Positions 42,810 through 54,444 of a DNA stretch of 64,000 bases are shown in pieces. Under the pieces are notes generated by a model. It did not search any database. It was not told the origin of the DNA and saw only the letters and a list, made by a program, of their open reading frames with translations. Within the stretch, counting starts at the first letter, position 1; every line of letters begins with the position of its first letter. This DNA comes from Telmatactis stephensoni (lineage: Eukaryota; Cnidaria; Anthozoa; Actiniaria; Isophelliidae), in assembly GCA_029948255.1 (NCBI GenBank), contig JALIZF010001883.1, positions 992,001-1,056,000 of the forward strand, read 5' to 3'. The position numbers were made by a program, and so were the translations under genes.

Positions 42810-43480
42810 AGCCGCGAGGTTTGAATTTTAAAGAATCGCACAGATAGAGGAGTAACGCTAGCGAAGGTGGCCTGGAGAGCCACGGGTTCACGATTTTTGG
42901 GAATTGCATTGATAGAGGAGTACTGCTAGCGAAGGTGGCCGGGAAAGCCACGGGTTTGCGAATTTCAAAGTCTCGTACAGATAGAGGAGTACCGCTAGCG
43001 AAGGTGGCCAGGAGAGCCACGGGTTTGCGAATTTCAACGAATCGCACAGATAGAGGAGTACCGCTAGCGAAGGTGGCCTGGAGAGCTACGGGTTTGCGAA
43101 TTTCAAAGAATCGCACAGATACAGGAGTACCGCTAGCGAAGGTGGCCGGGAGAGCCACAGGTTTGCGAATTTCAACGAATCGCACAGATAGAGGAGTACC
43201 GCTAGCGAAGGTGGCCTGGAGAGCTACGGGTTTGCGAATTTCAAAGAATCGCACAGATACAGGAGTACCGCTAGCGAAGGTGGCCGGGAGAGCCACGGGT
43301 TTGCGAATTTCAAAGAACCGCACAGATACAGGAGTACCGCTAGCGAAAGTGACCTAGAGAGCCACGGGGTGGCGGATTTAAAGAATTGCATTTATAGAGG
43401 AGTACCGCTAGCGAAGGTGGCCTGGAGAGCCACGGATTTACGCATTTTGAAGCATTGTATTTACAGAGGGATACCGCTAG
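42810..43480. repeat. 69-bp satellite, about 10 copies
   Basis: The unit core is GAGGAGTACCGCTAGCGAAG, followed by GTGGCCTGGAGAGCCACGGG and TTTGCGAATTTCAAAGAATC. The length is a multiple of three, so 23-residue repeats read open on both strands for 140-172 codons. Alternate units share GATAGAGG or GATACAGG, a sign of two-unit duplications. Confidence 0.9.
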
Positions 43481-46400
43481 AAGAAACGAATACGTACCAT
43501 AGCCATTGGTAGAATGTTTCCCCTTTTTTCATTCGGCCCATTTTAACCTCCCAATCCTTCCTCTCTGTTGACCTCGGGGGGGGCTAGCTAAAGCTCTAAT
43601 TCTGGACCTAGTTCAGAGCCTAGGGTCAACAGAGGGTGGGGTTCCCTTTCGTGCATCACAAGGTAAATTGAGCCTCTTATGTTGAGCATCATTTATACAA
43701 CTGTCTATCGTCTACAGGGCATACCGCCTTGTTTTCTTTCCCGGGGACCCTACCCTCTGTTGACCCTATGGCTACCTAAATCGCTACCTAAGTTCGTCGT
43801 TCTGGAGCCCTCAGGATGCGAGGTCAATATTTCTTGGAGACAACTTGATGTTAAAAAGGTCTATACCTTCATAATAACTTTTTTCCAGTTTGCATTTTCG
43901 GGTGCGAGGAATTTGCATTCGGGGTTTATAGGTGTTTATGAATCATCTCATTCAGTTTTTAATTCGCTATAGTGGATCCTGCAGTAGTGGGTATAACATA
44001 GATATGGAATACATGGCAAGGTGATGGAATACGTTTTAATGCCATATCAAGATTAAGATTATTGACTTCACAGATTAAAATCCCATAATCCCTAGCAAAA
44101 CGTACATTTTTGAAAAAGTCGAGTATCTTGGACTCGTAGTTAAAGCGAAGAAGAATCTAAATGAGAGGAGATGGACAAGAAAAATTTGATATATTAGAGA
44201 AAGCATGCCGTGTTCCTTTTTTGAGTTTTAGAGGTCGGAGCAGTTCTGCTAACGTGGATACACCGACTGTTTTCTGCTCGCAGCATTTCACTTTCTACTA
44301 GAAACGGTTAGTCTAATAAAGTACTCGCCCATTCAAAGCTAATTATCCCAGATTGAAACTCGTGCTCTCCGGAAGGCTAGAATTTGGTCAGTAATAAACG
44401 CATTTGGTTCATAACACATTTTTGAAATTTAAGACACATTGTGTGGTAATTTAAGGAACAAACGTCTCGTCACGACACATTTCAACTCAGCGGAGACGGC
44501 GCAAAATGTCCATGTCAAAGTAGTAGAATTTTTAGCAGGATTTACAGAGAGTGTATAGCAAGAACAATATACATTATATCCGGGGATAGCAAGAGATTTT
44601 GCTATCTTATCTTTAGAATTCAAGCTTAGAATCTCATTGCCGCTATTATATACAAACTAGTTAATATCACTGAAGCAGAACAGTGCATGCGGGTAACAAT
44701 ACCAGCATTCTTTCTGTCGAGTGCAAACAACAAGCCATGCATTCAAACAAAAGACAAAAGTGAAGCACATGCGGAAAAGGTTGAGAGGTACATTTAACTA
44801 CGTTTGTGCGTTTGTTTTTTGTTTTGTTTGTTTTTTGTTTTTGTTGAATTTGTCTAAGCAAGGAATGAAGAAACGACAGTGACAAGCCATTGTGCGGGAA
44901 GGCCGCTTGAGGAATAAAATGAGATAACTTTCATTTTTGCTGACTTCTTGTGTCCGTATAGAATTAAGAATAAAATGTCTTAGACACTACAAGTTTTATT
45001 TGTGTCTATGTGCCGTTGTTTAGCTTCAAGAGCTTAATAAATGGAGTAGGAAACCATTTCATTTGCGTCTTGTCTCTTGTGTATTTTGCGTTTTGGCCCT
45101 GGAACAATAAAGTGGATAGAACCAAATTTCATTTGCGTCTTATCTTGGGCTTATAGATGTGTCTTGTGTCTTGAATTTTAGAAAAATTTATGTGGAAGAA
45201 GAAAATGTATGCCCAACTTCATTTTCGCCTTTTGTATTTGTTTGCACCTATAGTTTACGCCTGGGTGAATTCTTAGTTTGTCGATCACTAAACTCCTATT
45301 GTGCGCTAATTGGTTAGTAATTCTTTCTCGGAATATATGGCGTGCACTCTAACTTAACACCGATCAATCTTATGGCATTAAATTTGTCTCTAGATTATAA
45401 ACCAATTTAGCGGAAGCTCATCCAGTTATCATCACGGCCTCCATTTTAGATTAATAGCCATTCTGTCCAAGGGAAGTGTCTGTTTCTTGTACTGACTCGC
45501 CACGACTTCAGCGCTCTCATGCAGGACGCACGTGGGGACACTTTGGCCACTAGGTCGATCCGAGCAACTCGGATGTCATGTTGCTTCAGCTCTTCTTGCA
45601 CTCTTTCCAAAATTCCTTTTACATACGGAGGGACCAAGCTCTGTGGGTTTCCTGCATCTTTCTACCAGGTGAAATGACATCTTTACATGCTCATATCAGT
45701 TCTCAAGGTCATTTTCCAAAATACCTCGTACGCGCATTCTCGCCGGGACAAAAAAAAAGTCAGAAGACTCGAATTAACGCGAAAGCTAGAAGGCCTTTTG
45801 CACATTCTTAGTTATTTGCCTTTGTTAGGTTCAGTGAATAGTTTTCTCGATCCTGCATTCCACCTAGGTGCATCCGGTCTTGGTGAAAGAGTTACCGTTG
45901 CTGACTTTTACATTTTTGTTTATAATTCATCCGTCAGACGGATTTTTAATTTGGCGTGATCAGTCAGTTGGACTATGGGTGGCGAAATTTTTGTTACTGC
46001 TTTAGGGTAGATTGGGCCTGTTGGTCGGAAAATAGGCGTTTTTTATCAATTTGAATCGCGTTTTTCTTCGTTTGTTGGTTCCCTTTTCCGCTATTCTAAG
46101 TTTCACCTAATATCAGCAATATAGAAAGTCCTACCACAGATCGGTTTTCTTTGGACTTGATGTTCTAGCATTCTGACCAACTCGGATTCCTTAAACGTTT
46201 CACCTGTTTGCAAATAGTTTGGTTTTGCGACAAGCATTAACCCACCAGTAGTGGACTGCGCGTTTACTCTCGCAGGATAGTTGTGGATATAGTCCCATGT
46301 GCCAGTTTGATCCCTTAAAACGCACATGGCTTTTTACGAAAAGCAATGTCTTGCTACCTAGTTTAGCTGGTTGACAAGAGCGGTCCGTACACGCCCACTC

Positions 46401-46690
46401 GTTGTGAGTGGTGGTTTCTAAGAGTAATTTCTCTACTTTTGGCGTCAGTCTCACGAGTGCCCTTGATAATTTGAGACACTATGAATCTTCTTTAATTTCC
46501 AATTCTAGTTCAATTGGCATTATTACTGTTTGCATTTGGCAGACTGTTAACGATGCAGTGATAACTGGCAAATTAGAGAGGAGAGAGTGCTGGTTACGAG
46601 TGCGGATTTTCGGAGTTGGAATCTGAGTAATGGAGAGAGTAGCGGGAAGTTACCAGGTAATATATGTTTGATCAATGAAGACGGGGACTA
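43481..46690. other. Largely gene-free interval
   Basis: A hairpin-like inverted repeat lies at about 43617-43650 and 43738-43773 (AGGGTCAACAGAGGGT and its reverse). Loose repeats of CATTTGCGTCTTGTC occur near 45060-45240. On the minus strand, 45637-45446 (VPPYVKGILERVQEELKQHD) resembles a segment found before the GIY-YIG domain in Penelope-type or LINE proteins, but it is too short to be sure. Frames near 46103-46454 (minus) are unrecognised. Confidence 0.4.
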
Positions 46691-46694
46691 ATCC

Positions 46695-46769
46695 ACGCCT
46701 CCAATGGAAATTGAACCTACAATTTCAGATTACCGGTCCGATGCCCTAACTACTGAGCTGTGGAAGGCC
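46695..46769 (-). pseudogene. tRNA-Thr-like sequence (pseudo-tRNA or SINE head)
   Basis: The minus strand shows an A-box-like CAGCTCAGTAGTTAGGGCAT, an anticodon arm TCGGA-CCGGTAA-TCTGA whose loop centre is GGT (Thr), and a B-box-like GGTTCAATTTC. The acceptor and T stems do not pair well, so this is a decayed tRNA or a tRNA-derived SINE head. Confidence 0.5.
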
Positions 46770-46930
46770 CTAGTAGCAAGCAGGTCGGCTAATCGCTGAT
46801 AACTCGAGCGGTTCAGATTATGGGAATCTTCTGTAGGAAAGTGGGGAGTTCTTAGGCGGTGGTTGTTTTAGTCCATTTGGGCCGTGGCCTGGGCAAACGT
46901 ATACAGGGTGCATTGGTGAGGGCAGGAGCA

Positions 46931-47949
46931 GACTCCTCCCATAACTTAATTATACGATGAGTTAATAAGTATGCAGTGAGGATATATAACTATTTTCACT
47001 GCATAATTAATTAGCTCAGAGTATAAATAAGCCTGCTCAATCTAGGAGTGGTCACTTCAAGATACGCCGGCACAACGTGAACTTTTGCGACCCACCCACC
47101 TCCCCTGGTGGCGGTTGATCAGCCTATCCACTAGTTTTGAGTTGTGTTTTGCTAAGTGTTGGCCTCAAGCCGAAGGATCCTAGCTCTAGATTCCTAATCA
47201 ACGCTAGCGTGACATGGACCAGAACCATTGAATGTTGAAGTCGATTTGCTTTGTTATGTGTGCACCCTTTGTCTTCCTCCAGTGTCCCCCAAATTATTGA
47301 AGGGATTGTCTCCATAAAGACAATAGCGTTTTCCCGTTATCCTCGACTCTAAAGATTTTCTTAATGTATGGCCATTTTCAACCAACCATTGCAAACACAG
47401 CCAATATAGCTACCAATTTGCTATATGTACCCTACATAGAATTTGGTTTTTAACCCCAAAAGTTATCCCTAAGAGGGAATAAGTCATTGAATTCGACTAG
47501 ACATTGTGCTCCTCGAAAGTAACAGCAATTTCGTCATATTTCAACCAGCAACGTTTTCGTTCAGTTCTACCTTCTTTGCAGCATAAATTACAGTAGGGGA
47601 GCGTTCTTTACAATCTATGATCAGCCCGCAGTCCAAGTCTCCAACGAGGGAGGTTGTTAGGCAATAGTGGTTGGTGGTGTAGATTAATAGGTTTTCCAAC
47701 TACAAGTTTTTTCTAATTCGGAACTCATGGGCATCCTTTTTCGGCCATTTTTAAAATTCAAAGAAAATTGTCCCACAGGAGAATACGGCAGTTCATTACA
47801 CAAACCCGCCGAATTTCACCAAGCAAAACAAACTCAAAACTGACTTGCCAATATCCTTATTACATGCTTATTACCTCATCAGTCGCGGACTCCTCCCATA
47901 ACTTAATTATACGATGAGTTAATAAGTATGCAGTGAGAATATATAACTA
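46931..47949. repeat. 62-bp direct repeats flanking an 895-bp segment
   Basis: GACTCCTCCCATAACTTAAT through ATATATAACTA occurs at 46931-46992 and 47888-47949, with about one difference. The left copy runs directly into the 95-bp segment shared with 42032-42126. This could be a long target duplication, short LTRs or a local duplication. No coding frame lies between. Confidence 0.6.
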
Positions 47950-48730
47950 TGTAATGTAGGTATTTAACCCGAAACTTTTAGATTTAGTTTATCATATCCA
48001 TCGAAAAAGCCGGCGAGAAAATCTCTAAAATGGGTGATATTTGGTGTTGGTTTTCGTTGTGTTTTCTCTTTTGTGCTTTTCTAACTCTTGAAATAATACG
48101 GTGACCCCCTGTTTTTTTCTTTTAATTCAAGGGAGTACTTATCACCATTTTGATTTAAAAAATAAAAATACAACTTCATTGATTGGATTGTCGTAAATTT
48201 TCCACATTGTTACAGTCCGTACATGAGTTTGGAGCGCGTAATTGGGTAGGAATTTGATTCTAGAATGCCCTTTTAATCATGTTTGCAACTCATCAAACAA
48301 TACATACGATTACAACTGCTAGATAAACCTCATATCTATCTTTTGAGACAAAAAAGACGAACTGTTTGTATCAAAATATCATGTTCTTAAAATCTATGCG
48401 TGTGTTCTCAAAACGCTCAATTAATGGTAGGATCAGATTACGGGGTAATTCCCTTCAAGATTGTTAAAGCTTGTTCATATCCAATAGCTCTTCAAAATTT
48501 ATTGTTGTAAAGTGGTTTTCATTAACCCTTGACAATACACTTTAGCATATTACGCTCCATTATTAATCGTTTTAGGAAATAAATGTAACTCATATAACAT
48601 ATGGTTGTACGTTACTGGCCATGTCTTGAATTCTCCTTCGTATAATGCTCCGCACTGCGGGATTCATTATGCATTTTTCGCCATTAGTTACCAGGCCATC
48701 ACGGTTCAAAGATCATTGTTATGCAAATGA
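47950..48730. other. Upstream region of the DIRS element, no gene
   Basis: AT-rich sequence. The DIRS left terminus probably lies near 48630 (CTTGAATTCTCCTTCGTATA), but its inverted partner was not found at the right side, so the edge is uncertain. Confidence 0.35.
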
Positions 48731-48745
48731 TTTAAGTATATAAAC
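48730..48745 (+). promoter_or_regulatory. TATA-like promoter of the DIRS element
   Basis: AGTATATAAACAGCC lies about 100 bp upstream of the first conserved gag codons and fits a core promoter. No other control signal was seen. Confidence 0.4.
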
Positions 48746-48764
48746 AGCCATGTGCTCCAAATAG

Positions 48765-49796
48765 TTGTCTTTTTTTTCGCGTGCTTACACCAGGTCGTTA
48801 TGGGAGACCACGAGGCGAAGCTCTGAACACGAAGAGGCTCCAGCCGACGCTGGGCTGCAATATGTTCATGATAGAATTGATACGCTATCAAACGCTGTGC
48901 AAAACATGGCCGAACAGATGGCCAAAATGTCGGAAGCCGTGACGAATGTCGACATGGTCGACCTCGAGGACGAAGAGCTGCCTCCCCGAGAGCCTTCGCT
49001 CTTTGATCCGACTGAAAGCCTAGTCGGAGGAGAAGACAAATCCCTTGACGAGGGTGAACTACCGTACGAGGACTTGTTTAAAGACACCGAGGACTGCGGT
49101 CCGAAAGTAAACGAAGGAATTGCAAAACGAGTCAACAGCGCTTGCACGAAGAAACCGGCAAAGGAACAATTTTCCAACATACAGAAGAAGTACATGAGAC
49201 CGGAGAACTGCGAATACCTAAAGTCCCCTCAGGTGAATCCCGAATTGTGGGACGACTTACACGATAAAACGAAAAGCCGGGAAGGCTCGTTTCAAAGTTT
49301 TCAGAGGGGTCTGATTAAGGGTATAATTCCAGTCATCATGTTATCGGATAAAGTTGTGGAAGCAAAGAAGCGTAAAGAAGATTCCATAAAGATTAGTGAA
49401 GTATACGACCTCGTGGTCGACGCAATGACTCTTCTCGGTAATTCTGTTTACGACTTTTCTATGAAGAGACGAGAGCTGCTTAAGTCAGAGGTGGCTCCAG
49501 CCTACAAATCATTGTGCCACGAGTCTCAGCCAATTACTACTATGCTGTTTGGGGATGAATTGCCTCAAAGCATACGTAACATCTCTCAGGTGAAACGGAT
49601 TGCTGCCAGATCAAGTGTTAACAACAAGCGCAAGCTGCGAGACCAGCATACCAACAGGAACTATAACGAGAAGAAGCCTCGTTACTCGGGTTACTCGCAG
49701 TCTTTAAACTACAAGCGCGAGTACGCCAAACCACGTTACAGAAAAGCCGAACAGACGAATATAAGCAAAAGCTCAGCAACGACATCCAAACAGTAA
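48765..49796 (+). CDS. gag: DIRS retrotransposon Gag-like protein
   Basis: The frame is open for 343 codons. The start is not settled: the frame begins with a TTG codon and the first in-frame ATG is the NMAEQMAK segment near 48906, while an out-of-frame ATG lies at 48800. Residues of about 45-70 may be helical; an acidic region (SLDEGELPYEDLF) follows. The core CEYLKSPQVNPELWDDLHDK, then SFQRGLIKGIIPVI, is typical of DIRS Gag proteins. The C-terminus is basic (NNKRKLRDQ, KPRYSGYSQS). It should package element RNA. Confidence 0.75.
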   Translation: MSFFSRAYTRSLWETTRRSSEHEEAPADAGLQYVHDRIDTLSNAVQNMAEQMAKMSEAVTNVDMVDLEDEELPPREPSLFDPTESLVGGEDKSLDEGELPYEDLFKDTEDCGPKVNEGIAKRVNSACTKKPAKEQFSNIQKKYMRPENCEYLKSPQVNPELWDDLHDKTKSREGSFQSFQRGLIKGIIPVIMLSDKVVEAKKRKEDSIKISEVYDLVVDAMTLLGNSVYDFSMKRRELLKSEVAPAYKSLCHESQPITTMLFGDELPQSIRNISQVKRIAARSSVNNKRKLRDQHTNRNYNEKKPRYSGYSQSLNYKREYAKPRYRKAEQTNISKSSATTSKQ

Positions 49797-49831
49797 CTTC
49801 AAAGCCCGTCTGTCACAAGGTAGGCGGTCGT

Positions 49832-51965
49832 TTGTCTCAATTTTTATTACCTTGGCGAAGCCTGTCGAATGACGACTGGGTTTTACAGGCCGTGAGCGGC
49901 TATAAGATAGAATTTATTTGTGAACCCGTTCAACATAAAATTCCAAACAAAATGGGTTTTTCTAAGACAGAGGAGAGCTCAATTGATATGGAAATTGACA
50001 AGTTGCTAAACAAAGGCGCAATTAGGCGCGCTTGTTTCCATTCAAATCAGTTTGTGTCCAATTTGTTTACTGTTCCTAAGAAGTCGGGCGAGCTGAGGCC
50101 GGTCATTAATCTCAAACCACTGAACAAGTTTGTTCAATATCACCACTTCAAGATGGAGAGCTTAGTCTCCTTGCTTGATCTGATATCGTGTGGCGATTTT
50201 ATGACTTCAATCGATTTAAAGGACGCTTATTTTACAATTCCGATTCACCAGCAGCATTACAAATATTTGAGATTTGAATGGAAATCGAATTTGTTTGAAT
50301 TTACTTGCCTACCCTTTGGGCTCTCCTCTGCACCTAGAGTGTTTACTAAAGTTATGAAGCCAATTGTGGCTGATCTTCGTAACAGGGGTATCAAGCTAGT
50401 CATTTATTTAGACGACCTCGCTATTATTAGCGAGTCTCACGAAATGGGGTTAGCAGATTCCAAGGTAGTTGTCAATGTGTTGGAGTCACTAGGTTTCATC
50501 GTGAACCTGGAAAAATCGTCCTTAACTCCATCTCAAGAAATTCTGTACCTGGGGTTTGTCATTAACTCGGCAAACATGACCGTATCTTTGCCCACGGGAA
50601 AAATGGACAAATTAATATCGCAGGTATCTTTGTTGTAGAATAAGACCTTTTGTACAATTCACGATTTGGCACACGTGATTGGACTAATTGTGTCGTCCTT
50701 CCCGGCAATAAAACCAGCTAAACTCCACTACAGGGAGTTAGAATCCCTAAAGCAAAGGGCTTTGCATGAGAACGAGGGCAATTATGGAGCACCAGTTTGC
50801 TTGACAGCCCCTGCTAGGAATGAGTTGAAGTGGTTTATTTCAAAAAGTAAGTAGTTTAATGGTTCCTGCTTTGTGAAACCCAGTAAATCCATCACATTGA
50901 CAACTGATGCCTCCCTCTCAGGTTGGGGGGTTGTCTGTGGGGGACAGTCCACCAATGGGGTGTGGTCCCAAGAGGAGAAAAACCAACACATCAATTATTT
51001 AGAACTGGCAATCTGGTTTGGGATTCAATGTTTTATTGACTCCCATAACTGCTACATCAAGGTGTTTTGTGACAATACTTCGGCAGTCTCTTACATTAAT
51101 AATCTAGGAGGAAGGGCTTCTAGCCTGCACGAGATTGCCAGGAAAATATGGGAATGGTGTTTTGATCAGCAGTGCACAATAGAGGCCTTTCACCTCCCAG
51201 GGAAATCTAATTCGCAAGCGGATTGCTTATCGAGGGAACACAACCCAAACCTCGAATGGATGCTTGAGCCGGGTATTTTCAAAAGGGTCACCAATGTGTT
51301 TTTTGAGCCCGACCTCGATTTGTTTGCATCTCGATTAAACCACCAAACTGCTGCTTATGTGTCATGGAAACCTGACCCTGGGGCTAAGGCTGTCGATGCC
51401 TTTTCCCTGGATTGGCACACTTTGAGGCCTTACATGTTTCCTCCTTTCAGTCTTTTAGGCAAAGTCCTGGCCAAGCTCAGAGTAGAGGAAGTGTTGGAGG
51501 CCATAGTGGTAGCTCCCTGGTGGCCCACAGCTCACTGGTACCCTCTATTGCTTCAACTTGTAGCAGATCAGCCAGTTTTACTGCCTCGATTCGAAACATC
51601 TACTAATTCTTCCCCAAGACAGGGACAAAGTCCACCCACTGCAGCAGTCTCTACGCCTAGCCGCGTGGCATGTCTCAGGACTAGACTACAAAGTCAAGGA
51701 ATTTCTGTCAAAGCAACCAAGTACGTGCTCAAATCCTGGCGCCCAGGAACTGAAAAGCAATACTCAGCAGCTTGGACATGTTTTTGTAGCTGGTGTGAGG
51801 AGAGACAGACAGATCCACTTCAGGCTTCTTTAGGTATGGTATGTGATTTCCTAACCGACCAGTTTGATGTGCACAAGAAAGCCTACTCAACAATCAATTC
51901 ATACAGGTCAGCAGTTATCTTCAATAATGCTACCGGTAGACCGCTACCCTTTGGGAGAGCACCCA
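49832..51965 (+). pseudogene. pol: DIRS reverse transcriptase and RNase H, overlapping the recombinase N-terminus
   Basis: One frame runs through the whole region with only two internal stops (TAG at 50636-50638 and at 50852-50854). RT motifs: LRPVINLKPLN, SIDLKDAYFTIPI, LPFGLSSAPRVFTK and IYLDDLAII (near 50404). RNase H: LTTDASLSGWG, YLELAIWFGI, FCDNTSAVSYIN and NSQADCLSR. The tail from about 51690 (KSWRPGTEKQYSAAW, FLTDQF, INSYRSA) is the N-terminal helical domain of the tyrosine recombinase. A one-base slip near 51915 moves to the recombinase frame. Two point changes would explain the stops, so the copy is moderately young. Confidence 0.88.
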
Positions 51966-52820
51966 ATTGTTGTCAGACTTCTAAAAGGAATGTTTGTATC
52001 TAGGCCTCCTGAGCCGAAGTATACTTGCACTTGGAATGTTGATGTGTTATTAAATGTTTTACAGACATGGGTTCCACTGACAAATTTAAGCTTAAAACAA
52101 CTAACATTGAAGACAGTCGCCCTGATGGCCCTGACATCTGCGCAAAGAAGCCAGACCCTTGAGGCACTGAGTATTGATTGCATGTCCTCCTCGCCACAGG
52201 AGGTAGAGTTCTGTGTAAAGGACATTCTGAAAACTTCCAGACCAGGGAAAAGTTCATTTCGTATTACATTCCCAGCATTCCAGGAAGATGCAGGACTCTG
52301 TGTTTGTTCTACATTAAGAGAGTATATTGCTCGAACCCAAGAGACAAGGAAGTCTCTCAATACTTCCAGACTATTCATATCCTATGGACAACCGTATAAA
52401 GTGGTGTGTAGCTCTACAATTTCACGATGGCTGAAAGATACATTGGCAATGGCCGGTATTGACACTAGTATATTCAAGGGTCATAGCTTTCGATCAGCAT
52501 CAATTCCAAGGCAGCATGGACCTGGGCTGCAAATTCTTGATTATATTTATACTACTCATGCTCACCGAATCACCCAGTGGAATGATTCAATGCTGAATCC
52601 CCAAGCCTTAGAAACGTACGCTCAAGTAATCTACAACAGAGGTTCACCCTTGCAAAATTGTTTTAGTTTTATTGACGGGACAGTGAGGGCGATTTCAAGG
52701 CCTGATAACAACCAAAGAATTGTTTACAACGGCCATAAAAGAGTCCATGCTCTAAAATTTCAGTCTTTGGCGATACCAAATGGGCTTATTGGGCACCTAT
52801 ATGGTCCAGTAGGTGAGTAG
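51864..52820 (+). pseudogene. Chimeric frame: DIRS tyrosine recombinase fused to Harbinger transposase
   Basis: The 318-codon frame begins with the DIRS tyrosine recombinase catalytic region: SAQRSQTLEALSID (first Arg) and FKGHSFRSAS (His and second Arg). At about 52520, before the region holding the nucleophile Tyr, it changes without a stop to a PIF/Harbinger transposase entered in mid-protein (ILDYIYTTHAHRI, FSFIDGTVRAISRP with the first DDE Asp, YNGHKRVHALKF, HLYGPV). It ends at a donor TAG/GTGAGT (52812). Neither enzyme is complete: the recombinase lacks its Tyr and the transposase its first 150 or so residues. Confidence 0.85.
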
Positions 52821-53334
52821 TCACGTAGATGAGACAACTGAAAGAGTATATAGAAAAGTTATCTTTCCTTCCGGGTTAAGTAAACTCACTCTAGTTAGAG
52901 TGGTTTTCATTATCCCATGAAACAAAAAGTATTAGTTAGTGTGATAGAGTGCTTGTAAAAAAAAAACGTGAAATAGTTAGTAGACTGAAAGACACTAGTA
53001 GACCGTATTTCCATTTGACTGTTTTCTTTTTTGTCTACTGAACTATTATACACTAGCTATTATGTTTTGTTTCACATTTTGGGGGGGGGGGAGAGGGGAA
53101 TCACTCCAGTCAGATAACAATGGAATTAGGGTGTATTAATAAGTGATACACTAAAGTGTGTTCCATGGGTTTATGAAAACCACTCTAGTAGTAGTAGTGG
53201 TAGGATTTAGTAGTAGTAGTATAGTAGTAGATGTAAAGCATGCACCTTAAGAATTGATAGATCTACTGATAAAAATGTTTTGATTAAAGGTCAAGGAATC
53301 CTACTAAAATGTGATTCGTTTCCAATTTCTCTAG

Positions 53335-53738
53335 AAGGTAAAATGCATGACGCTGGTATGTTACGAGATTCCCAGCTGTTGCAAAGTCTACAGACGTTTG
53401 CCTTTGACCCTAATGGACAGATGATGGGCATCTATGGTGATCCCGCTTATCCACTACGCCCAAATTTACAAGCATCATTTCGACATGGAATCCTCACACC
53501 CCAAATGCAAGCTTTTAATGCTGCAATGAGCAATGTGCGCACATCTGTAGAATGGCTATTCGGTGACGTCATCAATTACTTTAAGTTCCTAGACTTTAAA
53601 AAGAATTTGAAAATTGGATTGAGCAGTGTGGGAAAAATGTATGTGGTGTGTGCCCTTTTGAGGAATGCACTCACTTGTCTGTATACATCACAGTATTTTG
53701 GACTTGATCCACCAAGTTTGCAAGATTACTTTGCATAG
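53335..53738 (+). CDS. Harbinger transposase, last exon (5' truncated gene)
   Basis: After the acceptor TTTCCAATTTCTCTAG the frame joins GPV of the previous exon (52812) in phase as GPVEGKMHDAGML. It continues with MMGIYGDPAYPL (second Asp), SVEWLFGDVINYF (Glu) and ends SLQDYFA and a stop. It is diverged from the transposase at 29999-31256, though clearly of the same family. The exon itself is intact, but the gene lacks its 5' part. Confidence 0.88.
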
Positions 53739-54444
53739 AGTGCTGGCACTGAACCCATGAAACAAATAGTACAAAATAACACTAATTAAACAATAGAAAA
53801 CAAAGACTTTCATAATATTCAGTGCTATTTAGCAACTACTTACAGTTCACAGGTTTAATGCGAGCACTCTAGTATCAATTCTTTATATAATTAGGTGTGT
53901 CAAAATAGTATTCCAGTATGTCAGACAACAACAACAATTTACAATATAAATGTTCAATAAGTATTTTATACTTATTAGTCTAACTTACAGGCAATATTTT
54001 GGGCCTATTCACAGGAAAAAGGGTGCCCCTATATAGTAGGGATAACTCTTTTGTTTTTGTTATGTATTGCTGATTGAGTCACCCTATTAAAATGAAGGTA
54101 TCTATCTTTTCCCTGGGGTCACAAAACAAAAGAGTCATCCCTACTACATGGGGTCACCCTCTCTCATGTGAAAGAGCCCTTAGCCTATCTAGTGTTTGTA
54201 TCCTATGAAGTTTGTAATAGAAAATCCAATTTTGTTAAGAATTATTAACTTCATGTACAATAAATGTTCAAATCTAAAAACTCAATACAAAATTCATTTT
54301 TATCCACTGCATGGTCTGATCATTTAATTGTGCCAGAGAATGGATCAACATTAACCTAAAGAAACATTCAAAATGAATGAAAAGCAACATAATTCAAAAC
54401 TTCTAACATATAACTATACTCAAATTGATATATAACTATGCTGT
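53739..54444. other. Intergenic spacer between the convergent Harbinger genes
   Basis: AT-rich sequence with no frame of note. It contains a near-repeat of GGGTCACCC/GGGTGCCCC blocks (54021-54167) that form a loose inverted pair. Confidence 0.45.

Noticed and set aside
42805..43357. 172- and 140-codon frames as a repeat protein gene
   Set aside because: Both strands are equally open because the 69-bp unit is a multiple of three; no start, signal or unique flanks support translation.
43617..43773. Inverted AGGGTCAACAGAGGGT pair as a transposon
   Set aside because: Arms are only about 30 bp and no target duplication or second copy was seen; left as a hairpin.
46695..46769. Functional tRNA-Thr gene
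   Set aside because: The A box and anticodon arm are good, but acceptor and T stems do not pair, so it is called a pseudo-tRNA or SINE head.
53280..53334. Start of the open frame (IKGQGILLKCDSF) as part of the Harbinger exon
   Set aside because: The acceptor TTTCTCTAG at 53334 joins in phase to GPV at 52812 and matches the exon structure of the other Harbinger copy.
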